A DNA stretch of 64,000 nt, from contig JAGTJL010000023.1 of assembly GCA_020746875.1 (NCBI GenBank), positions 434,001 through 498,000 on the forward strand, in the 5' to 3' direction. A program made the translations under genes and the position numbers. The notes below the pieces were generated by a model. That model saw nothing but the letters and a program-made list of their open reading frames with translations. It made no database searches and was not told the DNA's origin. The stretch is from Rhexocercosporidium sp. MPI-PUGE-AT-0058. Taxonomy: Eukaryota > Ascomycota > Leotiomycetes > Helotiales. How positions within the stretch are numbered: position 1 is the first letter of the stretch; each line of letters starts with the position of its first letter. This document shows, one piece after another, positions 1-10,846 of the stretch.

Positions 1-703
1 ACCACTGTTACTACACCGATTTTCCCTTGTAAATTATAAGAAGTTATGTAAATACCCCTATAATAGAGATGCACTCAATAATTAACGTCCAAGTACGTGA
101 GCCAGGCTATTTTCCTTGAATTTTACGCTTTTTAGCGTACCTTATAATGAAACCATTCAAATTATAACCTTTTATAATACCAGTCTCGTCCATATTCCAT
201 CGTTAACTCGCTGGAATAGCCTTAATAACTAGAATCTCTAATTTTTAAAACCAAGGCTTAATAACATCGGAACAAGCGCTATTAACACGTACAGAATCGA
301 CGTATATCTGCTTCTTTGTCTTCAGAATAGGATTCCGTGCCAAAAACCTAGAAATCCAGTATTTTCTAAGTAGTAGATGATCTCCTTAAAGAGTTAGAAG
401 ACGCTCTCCAAAAACCCTAATCTGTGCATGCGTAATTTTACGTCTAAGAGACTCCTGAGTCAAAACCTAATTAGTCAATCGACTCTCTACTAAAGTAAGT
501 AGCCTTTGTAAGTAATTAGCGGCTTCCTTATGAGATAACGTCGTTATATTGCGGCCACGAAGGGTAGACCTTAGAACACCTCATTTAAGCGATGCCTTCC
601 GCAATAACTTGCCGTTTGCGATCTCTGCAAGCGCACATATAATATCGTACTCGGTATATTAAAGCTTTATAATAAGGACAAATCGCATTCCAAATTTGAA
701 AAG
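1..703 (-). pseudogene. Fot1/Pot2-like transposase, partial pseudogene
   Basis: Read leftwards from about 703, one frame gives a recognisable pogo/Fot1 transposase. It begins with a helix-turn-helix-like stretch (ILYALAEIANGKLLRKAS), then a CENPB-type segment (LTQESLRRKITHAQIR), then LARNPILKTKKQIYVDSVRV. The start of the DDE domain follows, with NMDETGI holding the first catalytic Asp, and then a PGSRTWT-like block. The members of this family that I know cut and paste themselves at TA. Several TAA/TAG codons interrupt the frame where CAA, CAG or TGG is expected, and the last two thirds of the catalytic domain lie beyond base 1. It therefore cannot be functional as seen. Confidence 0.85.
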
Positions 704-817
704 AATTAATTAAAGAATCAAAGAGTAATTAATTATTTAAGTTAATAGGTAGATATAGCGGTGAGTTAAGCGAGGTGGGCGGAATGGGGGGGTGGGCGGA
801 ATGGTGGGGTAGGACGT
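1..817 (-). mobile_element. Fot1/Pot2-like DNA transposon, copy 1 (cut by window edge)
   Basis: This is the 5' (transposase N-terminal) part of a pogo-superfamily element read on the minus strand. Its right end carries a terminal repeat with two copies of a GGGCGGAAT-containing unit and finishes in ...GGACGT followed by TA at 818-819, the target dinucleotide of Fot1/Pot2 elements. It aligns along its length with the complete copy at 3080-4913. Its opposite end lies outside the window. It is less damaged than the second copy: long stretches of the transposase still read through. Confidence 0.85.
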
Positions 818-819
818 TA

Positions 820-3077
820 ACGCCAAGAAATTCCTTTCTCACAGGATTTATTAAGTATATATAACTTTAAGCATATGCCCTCGTAATACAAAACAGGACG
901 GAATTCCTTAGTTATTATATTATACATATTCGATTTTAAGATAAACGGCGCGATATTTAGCATTTTATTATAATACTTATTAAAACGATATTTTACTAAT
1001 TCCCGCTAAACAAATATAATACCTATTACTCACTCTTCCAGAAATAAAGGGGTCTTTTAGGTTTAAACCCGATTATGATAACCGCCGGCACCGATATAAT
1101 TACGACTCGTAAAAGGTTATAAAAATGTCCATATATACACAGTATCTGAAGTGCTTACAGTCAGAGTCCTTATTCCTTTTCTCCGCACAAAAAGTGTTTA
1201 ATAACAAGATTTTATAACATATTCTTAAATTAAGACTTTCTCAAATTAACATATTTCGTTCTAGAAGTAATGCTTTTGTAAAGTAATAAGCGATTTAAAT
1301 CATTAATAATAAGAAGCGCAGAGAGAGTACGCGCTTAACCGTGATCACAGAAGCCAAATCACGAGATTATTTAATATTCTAAGCCTTATAAAGTGCGTGG
1401 ACTACTGATTATAATTTTGGGATTAAAAGATACTAACGCGATTTTCACACTCATCGATGCTCCCGAATATAATTCTCTAAAGACTTCCCTTCTTTTTTAT
1501 TTATATATTTCATCGAACTGTATATTATTATAAATATAAATATATTAAGTAAGCCGGCTAATTTAAAAGGTTAAATATTTAATTTAAGTAAGTAAAAATA
1601 ATAAAAAGTACTTTTCCTCTTGTTTTATTAATCGTTTAATTAAAGAAATGTTTTTAATAGACATTTCCTACTACTTAATAATAACCGGCTTAAGCTTACT
1701 TAATTTTATTAACTTAATTTAGGTCCTTTTTTTAAAAAATTAATAACTTTCGGAGAAGTTTATTAGATTTCTTTTAATAAAACCCCATATATTAAAATCT
1801 ACTAAATATAAGCTCGCATTCTTAATTTATAAAAAAAATAAATGCTCGAGTTCGTCGACAAAAATAAGCTTTTAAAGCTTATTAAATTACTAAAAGAACG
1901 TAATAAAGCCCTAAAAATAATATACTCTTATCTTAAGTATAAGACTTTATATCGATCGAAAAGCTATGCCGAAGACGCTTATTACTTTATTAATATTTAT
2001 ATATTTCTTAAGAAGATTTAAAAAGATAATATCTCGAGACCAGTCGATATATATAAAAGAGAAACTTTTATTAAAAAAAGTAATTATTTAATATCTTCTT
2101 AAAGCTTCCCTTTAAGACTCTTAACATACGCTTCGAATTATAACTGATTTTATTTAAATTTCTACCTCGTTAATAAAATATTCCGGGTTTAGTTCCGAAG
2201 TAATAGTAATTAAACGGTAAAGTATCGTTATATTTTAGATTTTATTTTATAGTTCGAAGGGAAGTTTTTAAAATCCGGGAAATATTAATAATATATAAGC
2301 AACATCGTCACTACTTATAAAGTACTTTAAGGTACCGCTTAAAAGAAGTGAAGTATTATACGTAATAATTATATATTATCCGTAAATAAAACTATTTAAA
2401 GATAACGGTAATATATTTCGTAAATACTTAAAAGTCTTAATTAACTAAAGTAAAAGAAAACACGCTTATATAAACAAATTAAGGTAATATATAATTTAAA
2501 TATTAAATTTATATTATTAAATATAATAAAAGTTCGAAGGATTTGCTTAATTAAGACCTTATTCGACTATTACAAGGCACATGCCTAAATTCGGCCGCTA
2601 AAAGTTTGTCCTCTTTACGTGTGTCCAGGCTTAAGCAAACCTTTATTTAAGCGAGGTCCCAGTTCTTATTTTAAATATACTTCTTTAAGACAAAAAAACA
2701 AATACTTTTAATAAAGTAAACATTAAACCTATTTCGTATTCGAAGCTAAAACTAGTACTAATTTAAGGATATAATAAACAGCCTGTAATACGGGCACTCG
2801 AGATTTAGCATTTACTAATAAATAAATTATAATGTAATAAAGACTTCTGGTATTATATTAAAAGGACAACTTAGCACTGACTGCTTGCCAATAAATAAAG
2901 GAGAAAATCAAATACTATAAATAAACTTTGAATCCTATCAACTCTTTTTACTACTCTTCCGCCGGTTTTAATAGCTCGTTCTTAAACTATAAAGAAAAGA
3001 TTGATATTAATAATATTACTCTGTCTAATAATACCCTCGCTAAGTATATGATTATTAAGTCCGCTGATATCTCGTAA
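820..3077. other. RIP-degraded relic, no gene recognised
   Basis: No intact gene. At about 850-885 there is a short match to the minisatellite family found at 34-35 kb and 43.4-43.8 kb (core AAGCATATGCCCTCG). An open stretch of about 60 codons on the plus strand starts near 1842 (MLEFVDKNKLLKLIKLLKE...). Another runs from about 2932 to 3077 and stays in frame across the transposon insertion into 4916-5150. I do not recognise either protein. The remainder is very AT-rich sequence without visible structure. Confidence 0.5.
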
Positions 3078-3079
3078 TA

Positions 3080-3130
3080 ACGTCTCACCCCTAGATTCCG
3101 CCCACCCCTAGATTCCGCCTACCTCGCTTA
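3080..3130. repeat. Left terminal inverted repeat of Fot1-like copy 2
   Basis: Matches the reverse complement of 4862-4913 with a single 1-base indel. Two 16-bp direct repeats (ACCCCTAGATTCCGCC) sit at 3087-3102 and 3104-3119; these internal repeats are likely transposase-binding sites by analogy with Pot2. Confidence 0.92.
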
Positions 3131-3199
3131 ATTCTAGTACTTGATACTTAATACTTAATAATTTTATATTACGCTAACTTTTATTTAAGATATTATAAA

Positions 3200-4790
3200 A
3201 TCTACTTTTCCTCCTGATTCTGATTCTAAAGATTTAATTTAGCGTTCTTTAGCTGCGATTTGAGCTTCTTTAATAGCACGTGTTATAGCGAACTTAGAAT
3301 TTAGACTCGTTCGGACTTTCTGCTTTTTCTTTAGCCTTAATTACTTTAATCTCTTTTCTAACTTTTTGATCTTTATATTTGCTTTCCTTAATTCGTAATC
3401 TCTTTCATCGATTTCTTTTATAATTTTCTTAAAAAGCAAACGTTACGTTAAAAGTTGATTATATAATCTGCTAGCTAAAGTACGAATCTGTATATATAAA
3501 TCTTTCCTGGCCCTTAAAGTCTGAACTTCAATTAAAATATTAGTTACTTCCGGAAGTAATATTAACGTCTCTTAAAGCTTTAAAAGAGATAAATTTGCCG
3601 ATTTATTACTGTTTTCTAATAATAAAAGACTTATTAATAACTTAGCTACAAATACCGGTTATAATCCCGTAGCTTTTTATTCCGCTTTAATATTAGAAAA
3701 TATAATACTTTCTTAACGTGCCTTTTAGTAGCAGATAAAGAAATTACGCTTATTAATTAAAATAGAATCGATTAAAGAATTTAATTTTTGTAGTTTTTTC
3801 CGGTAGGCACGCTTTAAGATAGAGAAAACCGTTAAATCCAGAAGTTATAAGACGTGTGACGTATATATAAGTAAGAATAAAAGGTATATATTATATTTAA
3901 AGCACTTCTAAAGGAATTCCGTAATCTTATAATTTTTATAGCTATTTAGAATAAGAAATCTTACTGAATAATCTCGTAGTTTCGTCTGAAAGATAAAGAC
4001 TTTTTCTAGTTATTTAAAAGCTATTTAATCAGTTATTTATTTATTTTCAATGGCTATAAAGTACTATTAGTCGAATACGTTTAATTGAAACGGAAACTAT
4101 TATTATTAGACCGATTTTCTCTTGTAAATTATAATTAATAACGTAAAAGCTCTAATTGCAGAGATATACTTAATAATTATCGTTTAAGCACGTGAACTTG
4201 GCTGTTTTCCTTAAATCTTACGGCTTTTAGCGTTTCTTATAATATATCTATTAAAACTATAGCTTTTTATAATATTAATCTCGTTTATATTTTATTATTA
4301 ATAAGCTGGAATAGCCTTAATAGCCGGAATCTCTAACTTTTAAAACTACGGCTTAATAATTTCGGTATAAGCGGCGTTAATACGTACAGAATCGACGTAG
4401 ATTTGCTTCTTAATCTTTAGAATAAGATTACGTGCTAAAAATCGTATTATCTAGTATTTTCTTAATAATAAGTAATCTTCTTAAAGTGCTAAAAGCTTCT
4501 CTTTAAATACCTTGATCTGTATATACGTAATTCCATAATTAAAAGACTTTTAAATCAAAATCTAATTAGTCAATCGATTCTCTATTACTGTAGGTAGCTT
4601 TTGCAAGTGATTAAGAGCTTCCTTACGTAGTTAAGTCGTTATATTGCGATCACGAAATATAAACCTTAGAATACCTTATTTTAAGCATGCCTTTCGCAAG
4701 GACTTGCTATTTACGACTTCCTCAAGCGCATATATAATATCATACTTAGTATATTCAGGCTTTATGATGAAAATAATACGAATTCCAAAT
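3200..4790 (-). pseudogene. Fot1/Pot2-like transposase pseudogene, full-length relic
   Basis: Runs leftwards inside the complete element and aligns with the 1-703 pseudogene from about 4790 down to about 4100. The segment matching the NMDETG block is at about 4270-4310. Compared with copy 1 it has many more transitions and frequent TAA/TAG codons, so only short peptide stretches survive. The 3' half (about 3200-4080), which would hold the second and third catalytic acids, is too decayed to read with confidence. Extent is inferred from the terminal repeats and the alignment to copy 1. Confidence 0.75.
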
Positions 4791-4861
4791 TTGAAGAGAA
4801 TCGATTAAAGAATGGAAGAGTAATTAATTATTTAAGTTGGTAGGTAAGAGTGGCGGTGAGT

Positions 4862-4913
4862 TAAGCGAGGGTAGGCGGAATCTAGGGGTGGGCGGAATCT
4901 AGGGGTGAGACGT
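4862..4913. repeat. Right terminal inverted repeat of Fot1-like copy 2
   Basis: Reverse complement of 3080-3130, again with the doubled GGCGGAATCTAGGGGT unit. The final bases GAGACGT are followed by the TA target duplication at 4914-4915. Confidence 0.92.
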
Positions 4914-4915
4914 TA

Positions 4916-7700
4916 CGCTATCGACTGCAATAACGATAATACCTATAATACTTTCGCGAATAACTTAGCAACAAAGTCTGACTTTCTGTTCTTATGTCCA
5001 ATATCTTACACTTTCTAAAAGATTAAGCCGGAAATATATTAAGATATAAGCTGCTTAACTACTTCGAGTCGATTATATACTTTTACTATTACCCCGACGC
5101 TGCCTTCAGCTACTCTTACGGTCGTATAAAGAGCTCAGATTAAAGCTATTATTAAAGATGCATAAATAAGTTATACAAGGGCAGGGTTAGCTTATAATAC
5201 TTCTATTAAAACAAAAAGGGAATTAAATATTATTTAAAACTAATATATTACTGAATTACTAAATAAAAACAATTATTATCTTTTTTATTAAGTTTATTTA
5301 AAAGACTGCCGACGGCCCTTTAAGTGTCTCGCTTATATATTTTACTATAAAGCCGCAAATAATACATTATTTACAGCTATTTATCCAGAGCCTAGTAATA
5401 CTCGTTTCTGTTTTTATTAATATTAATATCTTTTACACTATATTAATTAGCTCTAATTACGAATAAATAAGATTTAAGTAAACTGACCTCGTGCTAACAA
5501 GTCCATTCGCGATGATTCTCTTTATAATAACGAACGTACCTAGTCTTTAATCTTTCCTTATTAACTGTGAATAAGTAACCTCTTCTTAAAGTCTTCTTAA
5601 TCTATTTCTTGAATTTATTTTATAAAGAATATAATACCTTAAGCCGAATCCGAGCCGTACCTTAATACTTATCCTACCCGTTAATAGTTTACTTCTCCTT
5701 TCGATCTGCGAATCTAAACGGCGGTAGCATTTAACAACTTTATATTTTTTTAAGGTCTAAGTTAATGGAAATTTCCAAGAGAAGGCAGAGTAAGCAAGAA
5801 GATAAAAGGGTCTATCATTCTTTATAAGTCCTTAAAAGCGATTAAATTTTAATACTTCTTAATTAAGCAAGCTCATACCCTTAACAAAACTATTAACGCC
5901 CAGCCAGACCACCGTTCCCTTTAGATATCTCTCTTTCGCAAAACAAAAGTATAGGCAATAATAGCGTAATTTACAAAATACTTATTAATTCTTCTAATAT
6001 CAATTATATTCTATAAACCTTACTCTTTCCTTAATTCTCCTTAAGAATAAATTATTCCTTATAAAATTTCAAGATTCTTACTTCCCTTCGTCATATTTAA
6101 ATCTAATACGAATAGTAATTGCGATTCCTACTAGTTATTTAAGCTATTCTTTTTTAATATTATTCCGTAAAAGCTTATATTAAAATACGTTAACAGAAAC
6201 GCAAAACTATCTTAATAAAAGGGCCGCTTACCTAAAGGAGCTCTCCCGCGGAAGTAGCGGATATAATAGCCGCGAGGAAGTCGACTATACTACTATTAAA
6301 AAGATACTTATTAAAATCTTTTAAGTTAATAGCGCCATCCTCTTTATAATACTTTTACATTAATTCCATTACAATGTAACTTATTACTCTTACGTCTGCT
6401 AAATATAATTAGCTCGACGTGATATCTTAACAAGTCTCTTAATAAGCTACTCGAGTAAGTACAAATACAATACAGCTCTGCCAATCCTTAGCTTATTAAT
6501 CTTAATAATACTTTAAAGGGAAAGCAGGATATTAAAGCAATTCAAGGAGTTATATTTTAGCTTTTACTTCTCGAAATATAATACGGCTTCCAGGATTTAT
6601 ATACATTAATAAGACTAGATAACACTCTTTAAAAACGTACTTAAAAAAGAATAGCTACTAACTCGCATATCCTTAAATAAAGTAAAGAATTCATAATATA
6701 TATTAATAAAATAAACATGTAGTCGAACGCAGTATAATACAAGTCTTTAAAGCTGAACTGTTATAATATAAAGAGAAAATTAACGTAGCGAATCCTTTAT
6801 AATATTCGCAGCTTTAAAACTATGTCTAAGCCGGAAAACTTTTTTATAATAAAAGAATCTCGTTCTTTTCCTTTATCGGACGCAATAATAACGAACTTAT
6901 CAAAATCTAATTCGTAATCGCTTTAGAGGCTCTTCTACGGAGACTTATATCTTATAGTTAAAGAATTAAATATATTAATACCTTATTTAGCTACTTAAAC
7001 AATCGTAAGATCTTTATAATTAGATTTGGTAAGAGTTATAGTTTCGACTGCTGTCGCGATCTTCTAATGCTTTATAGCAGTAGAACTTTATATAGTAAGT
7101 CCTTTTAGCTTCTTTTTATTTAATATAATATACCTATTAAAGACTGTTATAGGGCTAGAAAGGCTGAATAGGATAAGTAAGGTAAATACTAAACCACGCT
7201 TTAGAATACCGAGTAAGTCAATATAAGTTATTCGATCGCCACTATTCGAGTCCATTTTCTTTTATATATATAATATACCAAGTAACTTTCGATCCAGCTT
7301 TAGGTTATAATAAGGCCTCAAACTTTACATAAAAAAGTCTGAGATATATTAATAAAGCCAAAAATCCGGCAAAATACTAAATTTTATATATATTAAATGC
7401 CTTATGCTTTTATATAATCATTTCGTATTTAATACGTTATATTAAGAAATACTATTATATGCTTGATTTTATTATATGCTTAATCTGCTATACTAAATAT
7501 TACTTACTTTATATAATGGTGTCGAATGGACAGTTCTGCGGCATATTTTATGCCGGAATTCAAAAGCATACGTAAGTTTAAGAAAATACATCTCCGATAA
7601 TCGAAGCCCTTTTTAAACGGATTAAAATTAGAAAATATATATATAAATTTAATATAAGCCTCTGAATAAATAACGCCGGGAATATTCTTTTATATTAATT
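4916..7700. other. RIP-degraded relic, unrecognised
   Basis: AT-rich sequence with scattered coding-like stretches on the plus strand, for example about 4916-5150 and 6230-6620. All are interrupted by TAA/TAG and none has a motif I can assign. The first stretch continues the frame that precedes the Fot1-like insertion at 3080, so the transposon landed in older coding-derived sequence. No terminal repeats or target duplications were found for the host relic. Confidence 0.4.
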
Positions 7701-7739
7701 TAATTATAAATTAATATAAATTTAAACACATGTGCGTTT

Positions 7740-8160
7740 TATAAATAAAACCTTTATATTTAAATTATTTCTTAAGTATATGCCCTCCTAATAGATGACA
7801 ACATATATCCTTGTAATAAGCGAAGTCCTTTTATATAAATTAAATTTTAAGTATTCCCAAATTTAAGCATACGCTTTCGAAATCAGGTCGGGTAAATCTA
7901 TTATAATAAACATAATCGTACGGTTACGTAAGTGCAGGCATACGTCCTTTTAATAAACGAAGTTCAGGTCTCCGTAAATATACGCATATACCTATTATTA
8001 ATATTACCGTATAATAAATCTACGAGGTACTTATTCCTACTTTACACAATATATTATATACCGGATTTTATTATATACTTTACTATATACTTAAATTGCC
8101 GAAGGGAAAAAATTAAACCATATAACGTAAATTTAACCATATACGTTCGTAATAAATAAT
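7740..8160. repeat. Degenerate minisatellite fragment (ATATGCCCTC family)
   Basis: Several imperfect units resemble those at 34-35 kb and 43.4-43.8 kb: AAGTATATGCCCTCC near 7775, AAATTTAAGCATACGC near 7860, and further CATACG / ATACGCATATACC variants near 7940-7990. Spacing is irregular (roughly 60-110 bp) and the units are heavily mutated, so this is called a decayed array fragment. It does not look like a gene. Confidence 0.5.
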
Positions 8161-8239
8161 ACTATTAAAAGCTACTATAATATATAAATAAAGTAAATTT
8201 TAATCCTTTAAAAGAATTAAGCATACGACAGACTTCAGT

Positions 8240-8713
8240 ATAAGTATACTATCTATAAGCGCAGCCTTATGCTTTAGGAGCGGGACTCTCCGAAGAGTAA
8301 TATCCTAAGACTTGAATTCTCTTAAGAGCGTTATTCTCCTAAGAGTATTCTCTTAGGTATAATATCGTTTTAAAAAACAATTCCTGGGAGGATTAGTCTC
8401 CTATAAGCCACCTCTTATGCAGTATTACTTCCTAAAAACATTCTCTTAATAAAGTTTCTCTCCTAAGGCTAATAATCTCCTTAGAGATATCTTCCAGTAG
8501 ATTTATGCGCTCAGGACTAATGTCGCTTAATTAATTAATTAATTAGTTCATAAGCTGTCCTAGCCGCCCTTAGGCGGCTATGTAGCGTACGACTATAAAT
8601 ACAGGCCCTCCTACTTTTTACTTTTAGAGATTATGCTCTTTCTAATTAAAATTGCTTCCTCCTCTCTTAATAAATAAAAGTTCTTGTCTTTTATAGTCTT
8701 AATGCTCGTTTTG
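8240..8713. other. Promoter-like, palindrome-rich segment beside the gag-only element
   Basis: Less decayed than its surroundings. Between 8300 and 8500 it holds a cluster of short palindrome-like motifs (CTCTTAAGAG, CTCCTAAGAG, CTCTTAGG, CTCCTTAGAG). A GCCGCCCTTAGGCGGC hairpin lies near 8563-8578, a TATA-like CTATAAATA near 8592-8600, and AATAAATAAAAG near 8670. This resembles LTR or promoter sequence, but no partner copy was found in the window. It may also be the 3' untranslated region of the LINE or the DNA into which that LINE inserted. Confidence 0.35.
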
Positions 8714-8718
8714 CCTCT

Positions 8719-8891
8719 TATAAGGTTTGTAAGGTAGAGTGCCACGACAATTGTAATTTAAACTGATCTCTAAGGAAGTAAGAGGGGACTAGGAGTGATT
8801 TCCCTCTAAATACATAAGTCCCTAGCCTCCGCTAAGCCTCCGCACTAGGTCCGATTAAGCCGTAAGCCTACCTTTTATTTTACTCTTAATA
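8719..8891 (-). repeat. 3' LTR of the gag-only element
   Basis: 173 bp and collinear with 10669-10841. Differences are C/T or A/G transitions. Its left (outer) edge keeps C and G (GTAGAGTGCCACGAC) where the other copy has T and A, while its right (inner) edge is the more mutated one. Confidence 0.9.
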
Positions 8892-8893
8892 TT

Positions 8894-8907
8894 ACCCCCT
8901 CTCTTAA
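8894..8907 (-). promoter_or_regulatory. Polypurine tract of the gag-only element
   Basis: On the minus strand this reads AAGAGAGGGGGT directly before the 3' LTR. That is the expected position and composition of the plus-strand DNA primer in an LTR retroelement, and it fixes the orientation. Confidence 0.65.
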
Positions 8908-9719
8908 ACTATAGTCCCTAAGGCCATTAGCCTTCGACTTAGCCACGTATTACTTCCGTATTTCTTTTATAAGGCCTCTGTAACGTCTTTATTTCCTTTT
9001 ACATTTATATTAAGCTATTATAAACTCTAAAACTTCGTAAGAAAAATAAAGAAATATATATAATAATAATTAGTCTTTTTATAGCCTTAAATGCTTCCGT
9101 AAAGCTTTTACATATCTTTAAAGCTATATTATGCCATAGCTTCTTCTATAATTATATCGTCACCTATTTAGAGGTCTACCGAAGCTCAGTCGTATTATTA
9201 CTCTTCCGGAGCTATTTTATGCCGTAGCTCTTTTAAAGCTATATCGAAGCTCTGTCGGGCTGAGTTTATTATAATTATCTTAAATTACTCCTTCTCTTTA
9301 AGGTAGCCTCTCGGTCACGTATATTAGCGTATCTTAAGTTAAAGGGAATACTTAAAAAAATTCCGTAATAATATAACTTTATAGCCTCTTATTAGCGCAC
9401 GTTCGGTGTATATTCGGACGGTTTCTTAGCCTCTTTCGAAGACGAGTCGGTGCCTTATTTATATTAGCTCTCTTTATAAGGCGTCCTAAACAGCTTGAAT
9501 TCGCACTTCCGAGTAAGTGTTAAAATGGCTTCACTCGTACGGAGTATACTACTCAGTAAGTCACCTATAGCTTATAGTTCTACTCGGGATAACGCCTATC
9601 GACTACTAGACCTTCGTTTACTATAGTATAAGTATAATTACTAGCTTTACGGCGCTCTTTTAGAGCTAAATCGACGCTCTTACGAAGCCGGACCGAGCTC
9701 TTTCAGAGCTAAAACGTGT

Positions 9720-10470
9720 CTTATTCTCTTTTAATATATCGGTTCGCAAAGTATCCCTTTCCTCCGTAATTATAACACGTAGCTTTTACATAACGGCTAA
9801 AAAAGTGATTAATGCTGCCGTAAAATCGACAAGTTCGTGTCGCCTTTATACGTATTCCGTGACTCGTCTATATTAACTCTATAGCTAAAGCCGTAATCGC
9901 GTTTACGGCCTTTATTTAACGTATAAGCCGTAACACTCCTTCGCGTATATTAGGCGGTAATTATTATCGTAATAAGTCTTTTTATAGCTTAGGCCAAAGC
10001 TTTAAAAACAAAGTGTTTACCTTATGGCGGTCCTCCGTAAAGCTTAAAGTCTCTTTTAAGCCGTTAAGCCTCTTAGTAAAGTCGTTTATAATTTCTCCGT
10101 TTCTTTACCGAGCCTTTTTATATTAAATTAACGCGTTAAAACGCCGGGAAATTAAGTCTTATATTAAATTAAGGAATTAAACCTTAAAATCTTCTTATAA
10201 AACTTTTACTTTTATATTTTCTTTGACTTTATTTTACTTATATACTATTTATATTCTTTCTGGCCTTTTTATAAACGTAAGTATATAATAAGTTATTTTA
10301 TTTTTATTTATAAAGTAAAAGTACCCCTTATTAAGTTTAAATCGACGCTCCGCTTTTAATATAAAAGCCTATGCCTTCTTAATCGTTTTGCCTTTATAAA
10401 TAAGAAGCTCTCGGAGCTTTAATAGCTTTTAAATCGACTTTATATTATCTTTATATTTGCCTCGCTGTCG
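9720..10470 (-). pseudogene. Retrotransposon Gag pseudogene with decayed zinc knuckle
   Basis: Read leftwards, with RIP stops, it gives a Gag-like protein: IYKGKTIKKA near 10410, KRLNGLKETLSFTEDR near 10050, and LFLKLWPKL next to it. A C-terminal segment, CYNYGGKGYFANRY near 9740-9785, is a CCHC zinc knuckle in which the later Cys and His codons have become Tyr (TGC/TGT to TAC/TAT, CAC to TAC). Gag packages the element RNA into particles. The pattern IYKGK..KKA.xFIRG is shared with the Gag relic at 49.2-49.8 kb, so the two probably come from related Ty3/Gypsy-type elements. No pol-like sequence follows. Confidence 0.8.
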
Positions 10471-10668
10471 TCGCCTAAGGGCCGTAAAAGGCCTTTCGAT
10501 ATTTGCCGCTGGCATAATCAAATAATTACTTCCGGCGTCGCTTTAGTAGGTTGCCGGCGTAGCTCTTATATTCCGCGACATATTTAGTCTATATCGAATC
10601 GTCCGAATCGACTCCGTAATGCCTCCGAGTTAATAGCGAGCTACCCCTTATAAATAAAGAGATTAAAA

Positions 10669-10841
10669 TATAAGGTTTATAAGGTAAAGTGCTATAATAA
10701 TTGTAATTTAAACTAATTTCTAAGGAAGTAAGAGAGGACTAAGAGTGATTTCCCTTTAAATATATAAGTCCCCAGCCTCCGCCAAGCCTCCGCACTAGGC
10801 CCGATTAAGCCGTAAGCCTACCCTCTATTCTGCTCCTGACA
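10669..10841 (-). repeat. 5' LTR of the gag-only element
   Basis: Same length as 8719-8891. Its right (outer) edge preserves CTCTATTCTGCTCCTGACA, which gives the expected TG...CA type termini when read on the minus strand. Its left (inner) edge is more mutated. Confidence 0.9.
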
Positions 10842-10846
10842 CCTCT

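Larger units (their letters stand above)
3080..4913 (-). mobile_element. Fot1/Pot2-like DNA transposon, copy 2 (complete, 1834 bp)
   Basis: Both ends are present. Terminal inverted repeats of about 51 bp begin ACGTCTCACCCC and end GGGGTGAGACGT. The element is flanked by TA at 3078-3079 and 4914-4915. Length (1834 bp), TA target and two 16-bp direct repeats inside each terminal repeat match the architecture known for Pot2/Fot1 elements of ascomycetes. The interior aligns with 1-817 but is more heavily mutated. Removing the element and one TA restores an open plus-strand reading frame through the insertion site. Confidence 0.93.
8719..10841 (-). mobile_element. Non-autonomous gag-only LTR retrotransposon (2123 bp)
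   Basis: Two direct repeats of exactly 173 bp (8719-8891 and 10669-10841) flank 1777 bp. A perfect 5-bp duplication, CCTCT, lies outside at 8714-8718 and 10842-10846. A polypurine tract abuts the left LTR when read on the minus strand, and gag is on the minus strand, so the element runs right to left. Protease, reverse transcriptase and integrase are absent, so it would have needed another element's enzymes. Its Gag resembles that of the Gypsy relic at 49.2-49.8 kb, a plausible relative of the helper. It lies at the 3' side of the LINE whose ORF2 ends near 10940. Confidence 0.9.

Noticed and set aside
7932..8159. 75-codon plus-strand frame
   Set aside because: It lies in the degenerate minisatellite; the peptide is Ile/Tyr/Leu-rich, as random AT-rich sequence would give.
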